The translations under genes and the position numbers were made by a program. Shown piece after piece: positions 9,742-17,803 of a DNA stretch of 64,000 nt. The stretch's first letter is position 1; every line of letters starts with the position of its first letter. The notes beneath the pieces are model-generated. The model was not told where the DNA came from and ran no database searches. It was given only the letters and a program-made list of their open reading frames with translations. The stretch is taken from contig USPD01000001.1 in NCBI GenBank assembly GCA_900556585.1, forward strand, positions 19,571 through 83,570, in the 5' to 3' direction. Source of the DNA: an uncultured Eggerthella sp. GTDB taxonomy: Bacteria > Actinomycetota > Coriobacteriia > Coriobacteriales > Eggerthellaceae.

Positions 9742-9770
9742 TTGACGTAAAAGATCTGACGAAATACGTT
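9742..9770 (+). promoter_or_regulatory. Possible promoter of purD
   Basis: TTGACG at 9742-9747 is a good -35. A weak -10 (TACGTT, 9765-9770) follows after a 17-bp spacer. Confidence 0.35.
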
Positions 9771-9845
9771 TCAGCAAAGCAAATATGCTCGATAAGGCAA
9801 AGAGCGCAAAACAAAAAGCGTTTTACATGAGTGAAAGGCAGAACA

Positions 9846-11141
9846 GTGAACATTCTTGTTCTTGGCGGCGGTGGACGCGAACACGCTATTGCTTGGGCGT
9901 TGGCAAAATCTCCTCGCTGCGAGCAGCTTTATGTTGCTCCTGGTAATGGCGGAACAGCTTCTATTGCTCAAAACATTAAAAACCTTGATACCGAAAATGG
10001 GGAAGCGGTACTAGCATTTGCTAAGGATCACGAAATTGGTTTAGTAGTTGTTGGTCCCGAAGCTCCTCTGGTTGCTGGCGTAGCGGACGTTATTCGCGCT
10101 GGTGGCATTGCGGTGTTTGGCCCGGATGCTCAAGGTGCCCAACTTGAAGGATCCAAAACCTATTCCAAAGAATTTATGGAAGCAAATGGTATCCCAACAG
10201 CACGTTACAAGAGCTTCATTAATGCTGAAGAAGCGCGTGCTTATTGCGAGGAACTGGGAGCTCCCTTGGTTGTTAAGGCTGATGGTCTTGCAGCCGGCAA
10301 GGGCGTAATTGTCGCTGAAACCCTTGAAGTGGCACTTGATGCAGTTGATGGTTGTTTCAGCGGAAATTTTGGACAGGCAGGAAGCCGCGTAGTTATTGAA
10401 GAAATGCTTACTGGCCCTGAATGCTCATTGTTAGCGTTCGTTAGTGGTGGCAAAGCATTTTGTATGGCACCAGCACAAGATCACAAGCGTGCCTACGATG
10501 GTGACCTTGGTCCCAACACTGGTGGTATGGGCGTGTATTCACCAGTTCCTATTGTTACTGATGAAGAAATGACAGCAATGGTTTCTGTCATGGAGACAGC
10601 TGCTGCAGCTACGGCTAAAGAACCTTTCACGACTGATTATCGTGGATGTTTGTACGGCGGCTTTATGCTTACGCCTACTGGTCCAAAGGTTCTTGAATTT
10701 AATGCCCGTTTTGGTGACCCTGAAACACAGGTTGTTCTACCACGCCTCCAGGGTGATTTGGTAGACATTATGCTGGCAGTAGCTGAAGGCAGGCCTGAAG
10801 ATATTGAACTTTCGTGGTCTGATAAATGGGCAGTAAGCGTTGTTCTAGCCAGTGGCGGATATCCTGGATCTTACGAAAAAGGCAAGGTTATCTTAGGTGT
10901 ATCAGAAGCGGAAAATCTTGATGATGTAATTGTGTTTCATGCAGGAACTGCACTTAACAATGATGGTGAACTTATTACCGCAGGCGGCCGCGTGTTGAAT
11001 GTTGTTGCTTTGGGCGATTCGTTCGAGGAAGCTCGCAATCGCGCCTATGAGGCATGTAATCTTATTAAATTTGAAGATATGCAATTCAGGAGCGATATAG
11101 GCAAACGTGCTCTTCAGGGCCGCAGCGCTTGGGATGCGTAA
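9846..11141 (+). CDS. purD: Phosphoribosylamine-glycine ligase
   Basis: 431 residues. Start GTG 9846 is preferred: it gives the family N-terminus MNILVLGGGGREHAIAW and has AAAGG 8 nt upstream. A GTG at 9831 would add five residues and overlap that ribosome site. The ATP-grasp domain is intact (KADGLAAGKGVIV, HKRAYDGDLGPNTGGMG, EFNARFGDPETQ). It joins phosphoribosylamine and glycine to GAR in purine synthesis. It stands alone between a terminator and a tRNA gene. Confidence 0.95.
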   Translation: MNILVLGGGGREHAIAWALAKSPRCEQLYVAPGNGGTASIAQNIKNLDTENGEAVLAFAKDHEIGLVVVGPEAPLVAGVADVIRAGGIAVFGPDAQGAQLEGSKTYSKEFMEANGIPTARYKSFINAEEARAYCEELGAPLVVKADGLAAGKGVIVAETLEVALDAVDGCFSGNFGQAGSRVVIEEMLTGPECSLLAFVSGGKAFCMAPAQDHKRAYDGDLGPNTGGMGVYSPVPIVTDEEMTAMVSVMETAAAATAKEPFTTDYRGCLYGGFMLTPTGPKVLEFNARFGDPETQVVLPRLQGDLVDIMLAVAEGRPEDIELSWSDKWAVSVVLASGGYPGSYEKGKVILGVSEAENLDDVIVFHAGTALNNDGELITAGGRVLNVVALGDSFEEARNRAYEACNLIKFEDMQFRSDIGKRALQGRSAWDA

Positions 11142-11182
11142 TAGCTTACATAGCGAAGCAAAATTGCTCAGAAAAAAATTGC

Positions 11183-11211
11183 TTGACGAATTTTAGAAAT
11201 ATCGGTACAAT
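11183..11211 (+). promoter_or_regulatory. Sigma-70-type promoter of tRNA-Phe
   Basis: TTGACG (11183-11188) and TACAAT (11206-11211) are separated by 17 bp. The -10 ends 23 nt before the tRNA. Confidence 0.8.
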
Positions 11212-11234
11212 TTCGTTTCGCGTCATACGTAACT

Positions 11235-11310
<76 letters not shown>

Positions 11311-11321
11311 TTTAAAATGTG

Positions 11322-11348
11322 AAGCCCCGCACATGCGGGGCTTTTTTT
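11322..11348 (+). terminator. Rho-independent terminator of tRNA-Phe
   Basis: The 9-bp stem AAGCCCCGC/GCGGGGCTT with an ACAT loop is followed by a run of T. Confidence 0.92.
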
Positions 11349-11454
11349 GCACATATTGCGAATTTTATGGCAAAAACCAAGGGGATCGTTCATGCAATTC
11401 TAGGGGTGTTCAAAGGCCTTTGGTAGAATACTTAAAAATACGAAAGAAGGACCG

Positions 11455-13170
11455 ATGATCGATTTTTCCATTCAGGGTATTTATCCTCCTTCGCTGCAGG
11501 CGCTTGTAGATGGCAAAGTTGCAAGTCGCATTCACGGCAAGGATGCTACTTTATACGATTTTTCAGATGATGCACAGGAATGTGCGCAGAACTATATGGG
11601 TTGGGCAACACTGGCAACGCAGCCGCCATATCCTATTGAAGAAATTCAGTCGTTTGCGGACGAGATGATTGCTAAAGGTCTCAAAACAGTCATTCTTATT
11701 GGTCAGGGGGGTTCCACACAGGCGCCTATGACCTTGACTAAATACAATAAGCCCGATTCTTCTTCTATTGCTTTCAGGACGCTTGATTCGGTGTCTCCTG
11801 TCCGTGTGCGCACCATTATGTCTCAGTGCGATCCAGAGTATACGCTTATTATTCAATCCTCAAAGTCCGGTAGCACCATTGAACCTTCATTGGTTATGAA
11901 GGCGGTGCGTGAAGTTTTGGCAGAAAGCTTGCCTGTTGAAGACATTCCAAAGCATTTAGTAGCCATTACTGATCCTGGTTCTGATTTGGAAGAAACTGCT
12001 ATCAATGAAGGTTGGGTAAAGGTATTTACAGGTGAGCCCACCGTTGGTGGCCGCTATTCGGCGCTTTCTGTATTCGGCCTTGTTCCTGCTGCATTGGTTG
12101 GTATGAATATTTCTTCGCTTATTGAAAGCGCCCGTGAAGCAGAAGAGCTTTGTTCAAGTGATGACTTGGATAATCCTGCTTCCAATCTTGCAGCGTTTTT
12201 GTTTGATACTTACGAGCGTGGTCGCGATAAGTTTTCGTTCTTTACACCAAAGCGTGGTCGTGTTTTGGGCTTATGGATCGAACAGCTGGTTGCTGAAAGC
12301 TTGGGTAAAAATGGTTTTGGTGTTTTGCCAAACATTGAAGTTGATTCGCTGGTTCTGCGCGAAGATCCAAAAGATCGTACCGTAATTACCTATAACACTA
12401 AAACCGATCAATGGGATGATCGTCAAAACTTTAACCATGCGCTTGAGTTTATTGATCCTGCTATTCCTCAGATGCATTTCAAGGTGCTTAATGTTGAGGA
12501 TTTAGCAGCTCACTTTGTAATGTGGGAATACGCTATTGCCATGATGGGTTATCTCATGAAGGTATGCCCTTTTGATCAGCCAGACGTTGCAGTTGCAAAA
12601 GCTGAAGTTCTGCACATTTTGGCGGAAGGCGCTCGTGAACCCGAATTCGTTGAAGACGGCTTAGCGGATGTGCCTATTGGCAAGGTTGAAGTTCATGTAT
12701 CTGATGCGCTGCGCAACGAAGTAGAAGAATTAAATTTGGAATCCGTGTTGCGTGCTTTGTTTGGAAGTATTCAGCCGGGCGATTACTTCTCGTTTAATGC
12801 GTTTTTGCCTTTCACTGGCGAAGGCCGTCGTGAGGCTATTGAAGAAATTCGTCACACTGTTGCATCTCATTATGGTGTTGCATCGTGTTTGGAAATTGGT
12901 CCACGTTATCTCCATTCAACAGGTCAGCTTCATAAAGGTGGTCCTAACAAGGGTGTATTCTTAATCCTTTCTGCAGATGAACCTAAGGATATAGAAGTAA
13001 ATGACAATCGAGCTCACAGCTTAGGACAGCTAGCTAAAGCTCAGGCTTCAGGAGATTTCACTATTTTGTCAACGCGCGGTCGTCGTTGCGTACATATTCA
13101 TCTGCCCGACAATTCAGCAGTTTCTATTCGCGCATTGGCTAAAGCGTTTAAGAAAGTGGTGTATGCATGA
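11455..13170 (+). CDS. pgi: Glucose-6-phosphate isomerase
   Basis: 571 residues; the ATG is preceded by AAGAAGGACCG. The two SIS-type sugar-phosphate segments are recognisable: LIGQGGSTQAP, QSSKSGSTIEPS and FTGEPTVGGRYSALS. A C-terminal catalytic-lysine region contains LHSTGQLHKGGPNKG. It interconverts glucose-6-P and fructose-6-P. The sequence is of the long type seen in some actinobacteria and is close to transaldolase/PGI fusion C-halves; the transaldolase half is absent. Its last codons overlap hypF by 4 nt (ATGA), so translation is coupled to a hydrogenase maturation gene. Confidence 0.9.
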   Translation: MIDFSIQGIYPPSLQALVDGKVASRIHGKDATLYDFSDDAQECAQNYMGWATLATQPPYPIEEIQSFADEMIAKGLKTVILIGQGGSTQAPMTLTKYNKPDSSSIAFRTLDSVSPVRVRTIMSQCDPEYTLIIQSSKSGSTIEPSLVMKAVREVLAESLPVEDIPKHLVAITDPGSDLEETAINEGWVKVFTGEPTVGGRYSALSVFGLVPAALVGMNISSLIESAREAEELCSSDDLDNPASNLAAFLFDTYERGRDKFSFFTPKRGRVLGLWIEQLVAESLGKNGFGVLPNIEVDSLVLREDPKDRTVITYNTKTDQWDDRQNFNHALEFIDPAIPQMHFKVLNVEDLAAHFVMWEYAIAMMGYLMKVCPFDQPDVAVAKAEVLHILAEGAREPEFVEDGLADVPIGKVEVHVSDALRNEVEELNLESVLRALFGSIQPGDYFSFNAFLPFTGEGRREAIEEIRHTVASHYGVASCLEIGPRYLHSTGQLHKGGPNKGVFLILSADEPKDIEVNDNRAHSLGQLAKAQASGDFTILSTRGRRCVHIHLPDNSAVSIRALAKAFKKVVYA

Positions 13171-15620
13171 GTTGTGAGGCAGCAAGACTCACAGTAACTG
13201 GCGTTGTACAAGGGGTGGGTTTCCGCCCCTTTGTCTATCGTGAGGCAATTAATCATCAGATTACTGGTTGGGTGTTAAATACCGTTCGTGGCGTTATTGT
13301 TCATGCCGAAGGGCAAACGGACCGGGTTGATTCATTCATTATGGCTCTTTCTGAAAATGCTCCAGCTGCTGCACGAGTCAATGAGATCACTATTGAAGAA
13401 GTACCTGTAGAGGGTTTCGATCATTTTGAGATTCGTTTTTCTGATGAGGCTGAAGCGCAGGAGACCACGTTGGTTTCACCTGATTTGGCAACGTGTGATG
13501 CCTGCGTTCAGGAATTGTTCGACCCTAACAATAGGCGCTACCATTATCCTTTCATCAACTGCACCAACTGCGGTCCTCGTTTTACTATCATGCGCGAACT
13601 TCCTTATGACCGCGCAAAAACATCTATGGCATCGTTTACTATGTGCGCGGATTGTGAACGCGAATATAACAATCCCGCAGATAGGCGCTTTCATGCACAG
13701 CCTGATGCGTGTTTTGAGTGCGGACCTCATGTTGGGTGGGCGCTGAATTCAGTTGATAGTCCTAGTTCGGAAGATGATATTTCTTGGGCGCACGATATAA
13801 CCGCAAGCGATGCGGTGTTTAGTCAGGCAGCTCAACTTCTGCGCGATGGATACATTGTGGCAGTTAAAGGGCTTGGTGGCTATCACTTAGCCTGCGATGC
13901 TTCAAATGAGCAGGCTATAGCTACCTTACGTGCTCGCAAGCGCCGTGAAGGAAAAGCTTTCGCGGTTATGGTAGCTTCAATTGAGCAAGCCAAAGAATAT
14001 TGTTTTATCAATGACGCTGAAAAGCGCCAGCTTACTCTTCCTTCACGTCCTATTGTTTTGCTCCAAAAACGTCCTGATGCTTGTTTTGCAAAGGGTTTGG
14101 CGGATAAGCTTCCTGAATTGGGTGTAATGCTGCCCTCGACTCCCGTTCAGCATTTGTTGCTTCATGAATTTGGCGGCATGTTAGTAATGACATCAGGAAA
14201 CATTCATGATGAGCCAATCGTTACTAACGAACATGATGCTTTTGAAAAGTTAGGTACAGTTGCCGATGCGTTTCTTGTTAACGATCGCGCCATTGAAGGA
14301 CGTTATGACGATTCAGTATTACGCGTATTAAATGCGGGTCCTGCTGGAGCTATTGTCCAATTTATTCGTCGTGCCCGCGGGTACGCTCCTATGCCCCTTG
14401 CTATTCCAAGCAATACGGACTCTGACGAATTTTTGGCCGTTGGCCCTGAACAAAAAAATACGTTTACCTATACGCGTGCAGGCAAAGCATTTGTGTCGCA
14501 ACATATTGGCGACATGGAAAGCGTTGCAGTAATGGATGCTTGGCAAGAAACACGCCAGCGCTACGAGCAATTATTCCGTTTAAAGCCAACGCATCTTGTA
14601 TGCGATTATCATCCAGAATATTTAACGTCCAAATGGGCGCACAAGCAAAAGACATCCTTGCAGCAAGTCCAGCATCATCATGCTCATATTCTGTCGGTCA
14701 TGGGTGAAAACAACCTCGAAGGCCCTGTGTGCGGATTTGCCTTTGATGGTACGGGATACGGCATGGACGGCGCTATTTGGGGTGGCGAGGTTTTACTTGC
14801 AAACCTTAAGACATATGAGCGCTTTGCTAATTTTACCTATATGCCGCTTCCTGGTGGGGCGGCTGCCATCAAGAATCCAATTCGCATTGCTTATGGTGCG
14901 TTATGGGCGTTCGATTTGCTTGATCATCCTGTGGCGCAGGAGTTTGTTGGAAAAGAGGTACCTGATGCTTCCGTTTATGAACAGATGATTGAGCGGGGCA
15001 TAAATTCGCCGCAAACATCTTCCGTCGGGCGTTTGTTTGATGCGGCTTCTGCCTTGTTGGGAATTTGTACAAAGCCGAAGTACGAAGGTGAAGCAGCTAT
15101 TTTGCTTGAAGCATGTGTCCATGAATATCTAACTCATCCCGAAGAGCACGGCAAAAAAACATCTGCATTGCCTTCTTGCGTTACACAGGCAGAATTTAAT
15201 GCTTCTGAATTAGAAAAACGATCAGAGACCTATACCATTGAAATAATCAAAAACATTGCAACAGAACAAAGTACTGCGCTTGATACCTCGGTAATTCTTT
15301 TGGATGCAGCACCTGTATTTAGGGCGATGCTTGACGATATGCAGGCGGGCGTTGCAGTGGGCTATATCGCGCAGTGCTTTCATGATGCTTTTGTGAAAGC
15401 GATTGTAGATGTAGCGGAATTGATTCGCGCGGTTTACGATATTTCGACCGTGGCGCTTGGTGGCGGTGTGTTTATGAATCGCTATCTTATTGAGCGCACG
15501 CTAGCACAGCTTCAGGAATACGGATTTACGGTTGCCCTGAATAAAGACCTACCGCCGAACGATGCTTCGGTTTCTTATGGGCAAGCTGTGCTAGGATTGC
15601 AGGCACAGACCAAGGAGTGA
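13167..15620 (+). CDS. hypF: Carbamoyltransferase HypF (NiFe-hydrogenase maturation)
   Basis: 817 residues. Domains in order: acylphosphatase (residues 5-92, VVQGVGFRPFV); two zinc fingers with Cys 110/113/132/135 and 160/163/182/185; a YrdC-like domain (VAVKGLGGYHLACDA, KRREGKAFAVM); and a Kae1-like domain with the metal site HHHAH and GFAFDGTGYGMDGAIWGGE, ending in ALGGGVFMNR. It activates carbamoyl phosphate for synthesis of the hydrogenase cyanide ligands and hands it to HypE. Start overlaps the pgi stop; hypC and hypD follow. No hypE, hypA, hypB or hydrogenase subunit gene lies in the window. Confidence 0.95.
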   Translation: MSCEAARLTVTGVVQGVGFRPFVYREAINHQITGWVLNTVRGVIVHAEGQTDRVDSFIMALSENAPAAARVNEITIEEVPVEGFDHFEIRFSDEAEAQETTLVSPDLATCDACVQELFDPNNRRYHYPFINCTNCGPRFTIMRELPYDRAKTSMASFTMCADCEREYNNPADRRFHAQPDACFECGPHVGWALNSVDSPSSEDDISWAHDITASDAVFSQAAQLLRDGYIVAVKGLGGYHLACDASNEQAIATLRARKRREGKAFAVMVASIEQAKEYCFINDAEKRQLTLPSRPIVLLQKRPDACFAKGLADKLPELGVMLPSTPVQHLLLHEFGGMLVMTSGNIHDEPIVTNEHDAFEKLGTVADAFLVNDRAIEGRYDDSVLRVLNAGPAGAIVQFIRRARGYAPMPLAIPSNTDSDEFLAVGPEQKNTFTYTRAGKAFVSQHIGDMESVAVMDAWQETRQRYEQLFRLKPTHLVCDYHPEYLTSKWAHKQKTSLQQVQHHHAHILSVMGENNLEGPVCGFAFDGTGYGMDGAIWGGEVLLANLKTYERFANFTYMPLPGGAAAIKNPIRIAYGALWAFDLLDHPVAQEFVGKEVPDASVYEQMIERGINSPQTSSVGRLFDAASALLGICTKPKYEGEAAILLEACVHEYLTHPEEHGKKTSALPSCVTQAEFNASELEKRSETYTIEIIKNIATEQSTALDTSVILLDAAPVFRAMLDDMQAGVAVGYIAQCFHDAFVKAIVDVAELIRAVYDISTVALGGGVFMNRYLIERTLAQLQEYGFTVALNKDLPPNDASVSYGQAVLGLQAQTKE

Positions 15621-15626
15621 TGTGAA

Positions 15627-15866
15627 ATGTGCTTGGCTATTCCCGCACAGGTTAAATCTATCGATGAAGACAACCTGGCAACAGTAGATATTTTAGGCGT
15701 TACTCGCAAGGTGGCTCTGGACTTAACTCCTAGCGCTGAAGTGGGTAGCTTTGTATTGATTCATGCTGGGTTTGCTATTGAAGTGGTAAGTGAAGAAGCG
15801 GCTCAGGAGACGCTTGATCTTATCAAGGAATTCCCCGAACTAGCAGACCTTGATGTGGCCTCGTAA
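15627..15866 (+). CDS. hypC: Hydrogenase assembly chaperone HypC
   Basis: 79 residues, the normal size. It opens with MCLAIPAQV, whose Cys2 is the functional residue that carries the Fe(CN)2CO unit with HypD. It lies 6 nt after hypF and 11 nt before hypD. Confidence 0.95.
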   Translation: MCLAIPAQVKSIDEDNLATVDILGVTRKVALDLTPSAEVGSFVLIHAGFAIEVVSEEAAQETLDLIKEFPELADLDVAS

Positions 15867-15877
15867 GGACAACTCAC

Positions 15878-16954
15878 ATGGATTTATCAGTTTTTAAGGA
15901 CCCTGAGCTTGCGAAGGGTCTTATTCATTCTATTCAGAAATGGGCGCCCGAGCACGCAACGTTAATGGAAGTTTGCGGAACTCATACTGTTGCAATCGCG
16001 CGTAATGGGTTGCGTACTATGATGCCTGAAGGAACTCGGCTAGCTTCTGGGCCAGGATGTCCTGTTTGTGTAACTTCCAATAAAGATATTGATACCGTTA
16101 TTGCCCTTTCGCGTATTCCTGGTGTGAAAATTACCACGTTTGGTGATATGACGCGTGTTCCAGGATCTACCTCTAGCCTTTTGAAGGAACAGGCGGCAGG
16201 ACACGATATTAACATTGTGTATTCGCCCTTGGATGCGCTTAAAATTGCGCAGGAAAATCCAGAAAGTGAAGTAGTGTTTGTAGGGGTTGGTTTTGAAACT
16301 ACAACACCGCTTGTTGCAATGGCCATAAAACGCGCTCAAGCACTTGGCTTAAAGAATTTCAGTGTATTTGTGGCTCATAAGAATATGCCGAATGCACTTG
16401 AGGCTATTGTGTCCGACCCTGCTCTCAATATTGATGCGCTTATTCTACCTGGTCATGTAAGCACCATTATTGGCATGAAACCCTACGAGTTTTTAGCAGA
16501 AAAATATGGTGTTCCTGGTGTTATTACCGGTTTTGAACCAGTGGATGTTCTGCAGGGCATTGCTATGATCATGCGTCAGCTTCACGAAGGCCGTGCCGAA
16601 ATCGAAATTGCTTATAAGCGTGGCGTAGAAGATCAAGGCAATACAGTTGCAATGGCTGCTATCGACGAAGTGTTTGAAACGATAGATGCTACCTGGCGCG
16701 GGTTAGGAGTTATTCCTCAATCTGGTTATGCCATTCGTCCTAAGTATGCTGAATTTGATGCATTTAAACGCTTTCAGCCAGAGGTGGAACCAACTCAAGA
16801 GCCAAAGGGATGTCGTTGCGGTGATGTACTGCGTGGAGCGATGGCGCCTAATGAGTGTCCGTTGTTCCGCAAGGTGTGTACTCCAGAAAACCCTGTAGGT
16901 CCTTGCATGGTTTCTTCTGAAGGATCATGTGCGGCGTACTTCCGTTATTTGTAA
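15878..16954 (+). CDS. hypD: Hydrogenase maturation protein HypD
   Basis: 358 residues; AAGGACAACTCAC precedes the ATG. The conserved motifs are CGTHT (Cys33), GPGCPVC (Cys61, Cys64) and GVGFETTTP. The C-terminal Cys-rich part holds the [4Fe-4S] cluster (CRCGDVLRGAMAPNECPLF ... CMVSSEGSCAAYFRY). Together with HypC it is the scaffold for Fe(CN)2CO assembly. It is the last gene of the pgi-hypF-hypC-hypD unit. Confidence 0.95.
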   Translation: MDLSVFKDPELAKGLIHSIQKWAPEHATLMEVCGTHTVAIARNGLRTMMPEGTRLASGPGCPVCVTSNKDIDTVIALSRIPGVKITTFGDMTRVPGSTSSLLKEQAAGHDINIVYSPLDALKIAQENPESEVVFVGVGFETTTPLVAMAIKRAQALGLKNFSVFVAHKNMPNALEAIVSDPALNIDALILPGHVSTIIGMKPYEFLAEKYGVPGVITGFEPVDVLQGIAMIMRQLHEGRAEIEIAYKRGVEDQGNTVAMAAIDEVFETIDATWRGLGVIPQSGYAIRPKYAEFDAFKRFQPEVEPTQEPKGCRCGDVLRGAMAPNECPLFRKVCTPENPVGPCMVSSEGSCAAYFRYL

Positions 16955-17090
16955 TGCTGGCACAGGTGCAGAGACGCAAAGCCTAAGTCTACAGGCGCTA
17001 GTGTTGCTGTAGGTGCCGGGTTGCTACGGGTTAGGGGTAATTTCATCGAGAATAGACTAAACGTATTAGTCAGCGCGCAGAAAAATCGCC

Positions 17091-17240
17091 TTTTTGGACA
17101 AAATAACCCTGTTGTAGGCACCTGTTTGTCATTGAAAAGCACTGAAAAATTGCTTGGGATCAAAAAAATGTCAGTTCGTTACATTGAATCTCTTACAGTT
17201 AGTAAAAAACTTGCCTACAACAGGGCACTTTTGACCAAAA
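17091..17240. repeat. Family A paired inverted element, copy 1
   Basis: This lies in the 354-bp gap between hypD and the PH-domain gene. Left arm 17091-17120 and right arm 17212-17240 are inverted copies of one motif. A 14-nt core (TGCCTACAACAGGG on the right arm) is perfectly conserved, followed 3 nt later by TTTTGACCAAAA (TTTTGTCCAAAA in the left copy). The TTTTG/CAAAA ends point outward. The ~90 bp between are AT-rich with no gene. The same arrangement recurs at 41595-41755. Upstream, 16955-17090 has only a small CTACAG/CTGTAG inverted repeat. Confidence 0.7.
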
Positions 17241-17308
17241 TAGAGAATAATCTGATAATGGCTTAGGCTATAGGTATAACACGTAAAACCCAACGAAAAG
17301 GAATGGCC

Positions 17309-17803
17309 ATGAGGGGAAGACCAGAATGTAAGTTGGATCCACGAATTAAAGCAGTATGGCGCATTAGTGACGCTATCGTTCTTACCATAATTTTTTTGTG
17401 CGTTGTATTAGTAGGTGTTATTGCGTGGCTTGCTGATCAATCAACTCATTTTTGGTCAGGTCCTTATTGCTTAATTTCTGTGGTAGTGTACGTTGTTGCG
17501 CTGGTTTTTGACCTTGCTGCAATCACGCCTCTTCGCTATGTGCGCTGGCGCTATCAACTATTTGATGACTTTCTAGAAATTGAAAACGGCATAGTTTGGC
17601 GCAAGCATGTTGTTGTGCCTTTCATTCGCGTTCAGAATACCGATACTCGCCAAGGACCAGTGCTTCGTGCGTTTGGTTTGGCATCAGTTATGGTATCTAC
17701 TGCGGGAACTTCCTTGGAAATTCCCGGCCTTCGATCAGATGAAGCTGATCAAGTTCGCGATCGCGCGGCAGAATTGGCTCGTATTGCGCGAGAGGATGTA
17801 TAA
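17309..17803 (+). CDS. Bacterial PH-domain membrane protein (YdbS-like)
   Basis: 164 residues from ATG 17309, which has AAAAGGA 6 nt upstream; ATG 17303 touches the ribosome site. Two adjacent hydrophobic helices (about 23-43 and 57-77) come first. A bPH_2 (DUF304) domain follows, with the typical LRYVRWRYQLFDDFLEIENGIVWRKHVVVPF-type run and QNTDTRQGPVLRAFGLA. Its stop is directly followed by the start of a larger protein of the same class, so this is a YdbS/YdbT-like pair. The family is membrane-associated and its biochemical role is poorly known. Confidence 0.8.
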   Translation: MRGRPECKLDPRIKAVWRISDAIVLTIIFLCVVLVGVIAWLADQSTHFWSGPYCLISVVVYVVALVFDLAAITPLRYVRWRYQLFDDFLEIENGIVWRKHVVVPFIRVQNTDTRQGPVLRAFGLASVMVSTAGTSLEIPGLRSDEADQVRDRAAELARIAREDV

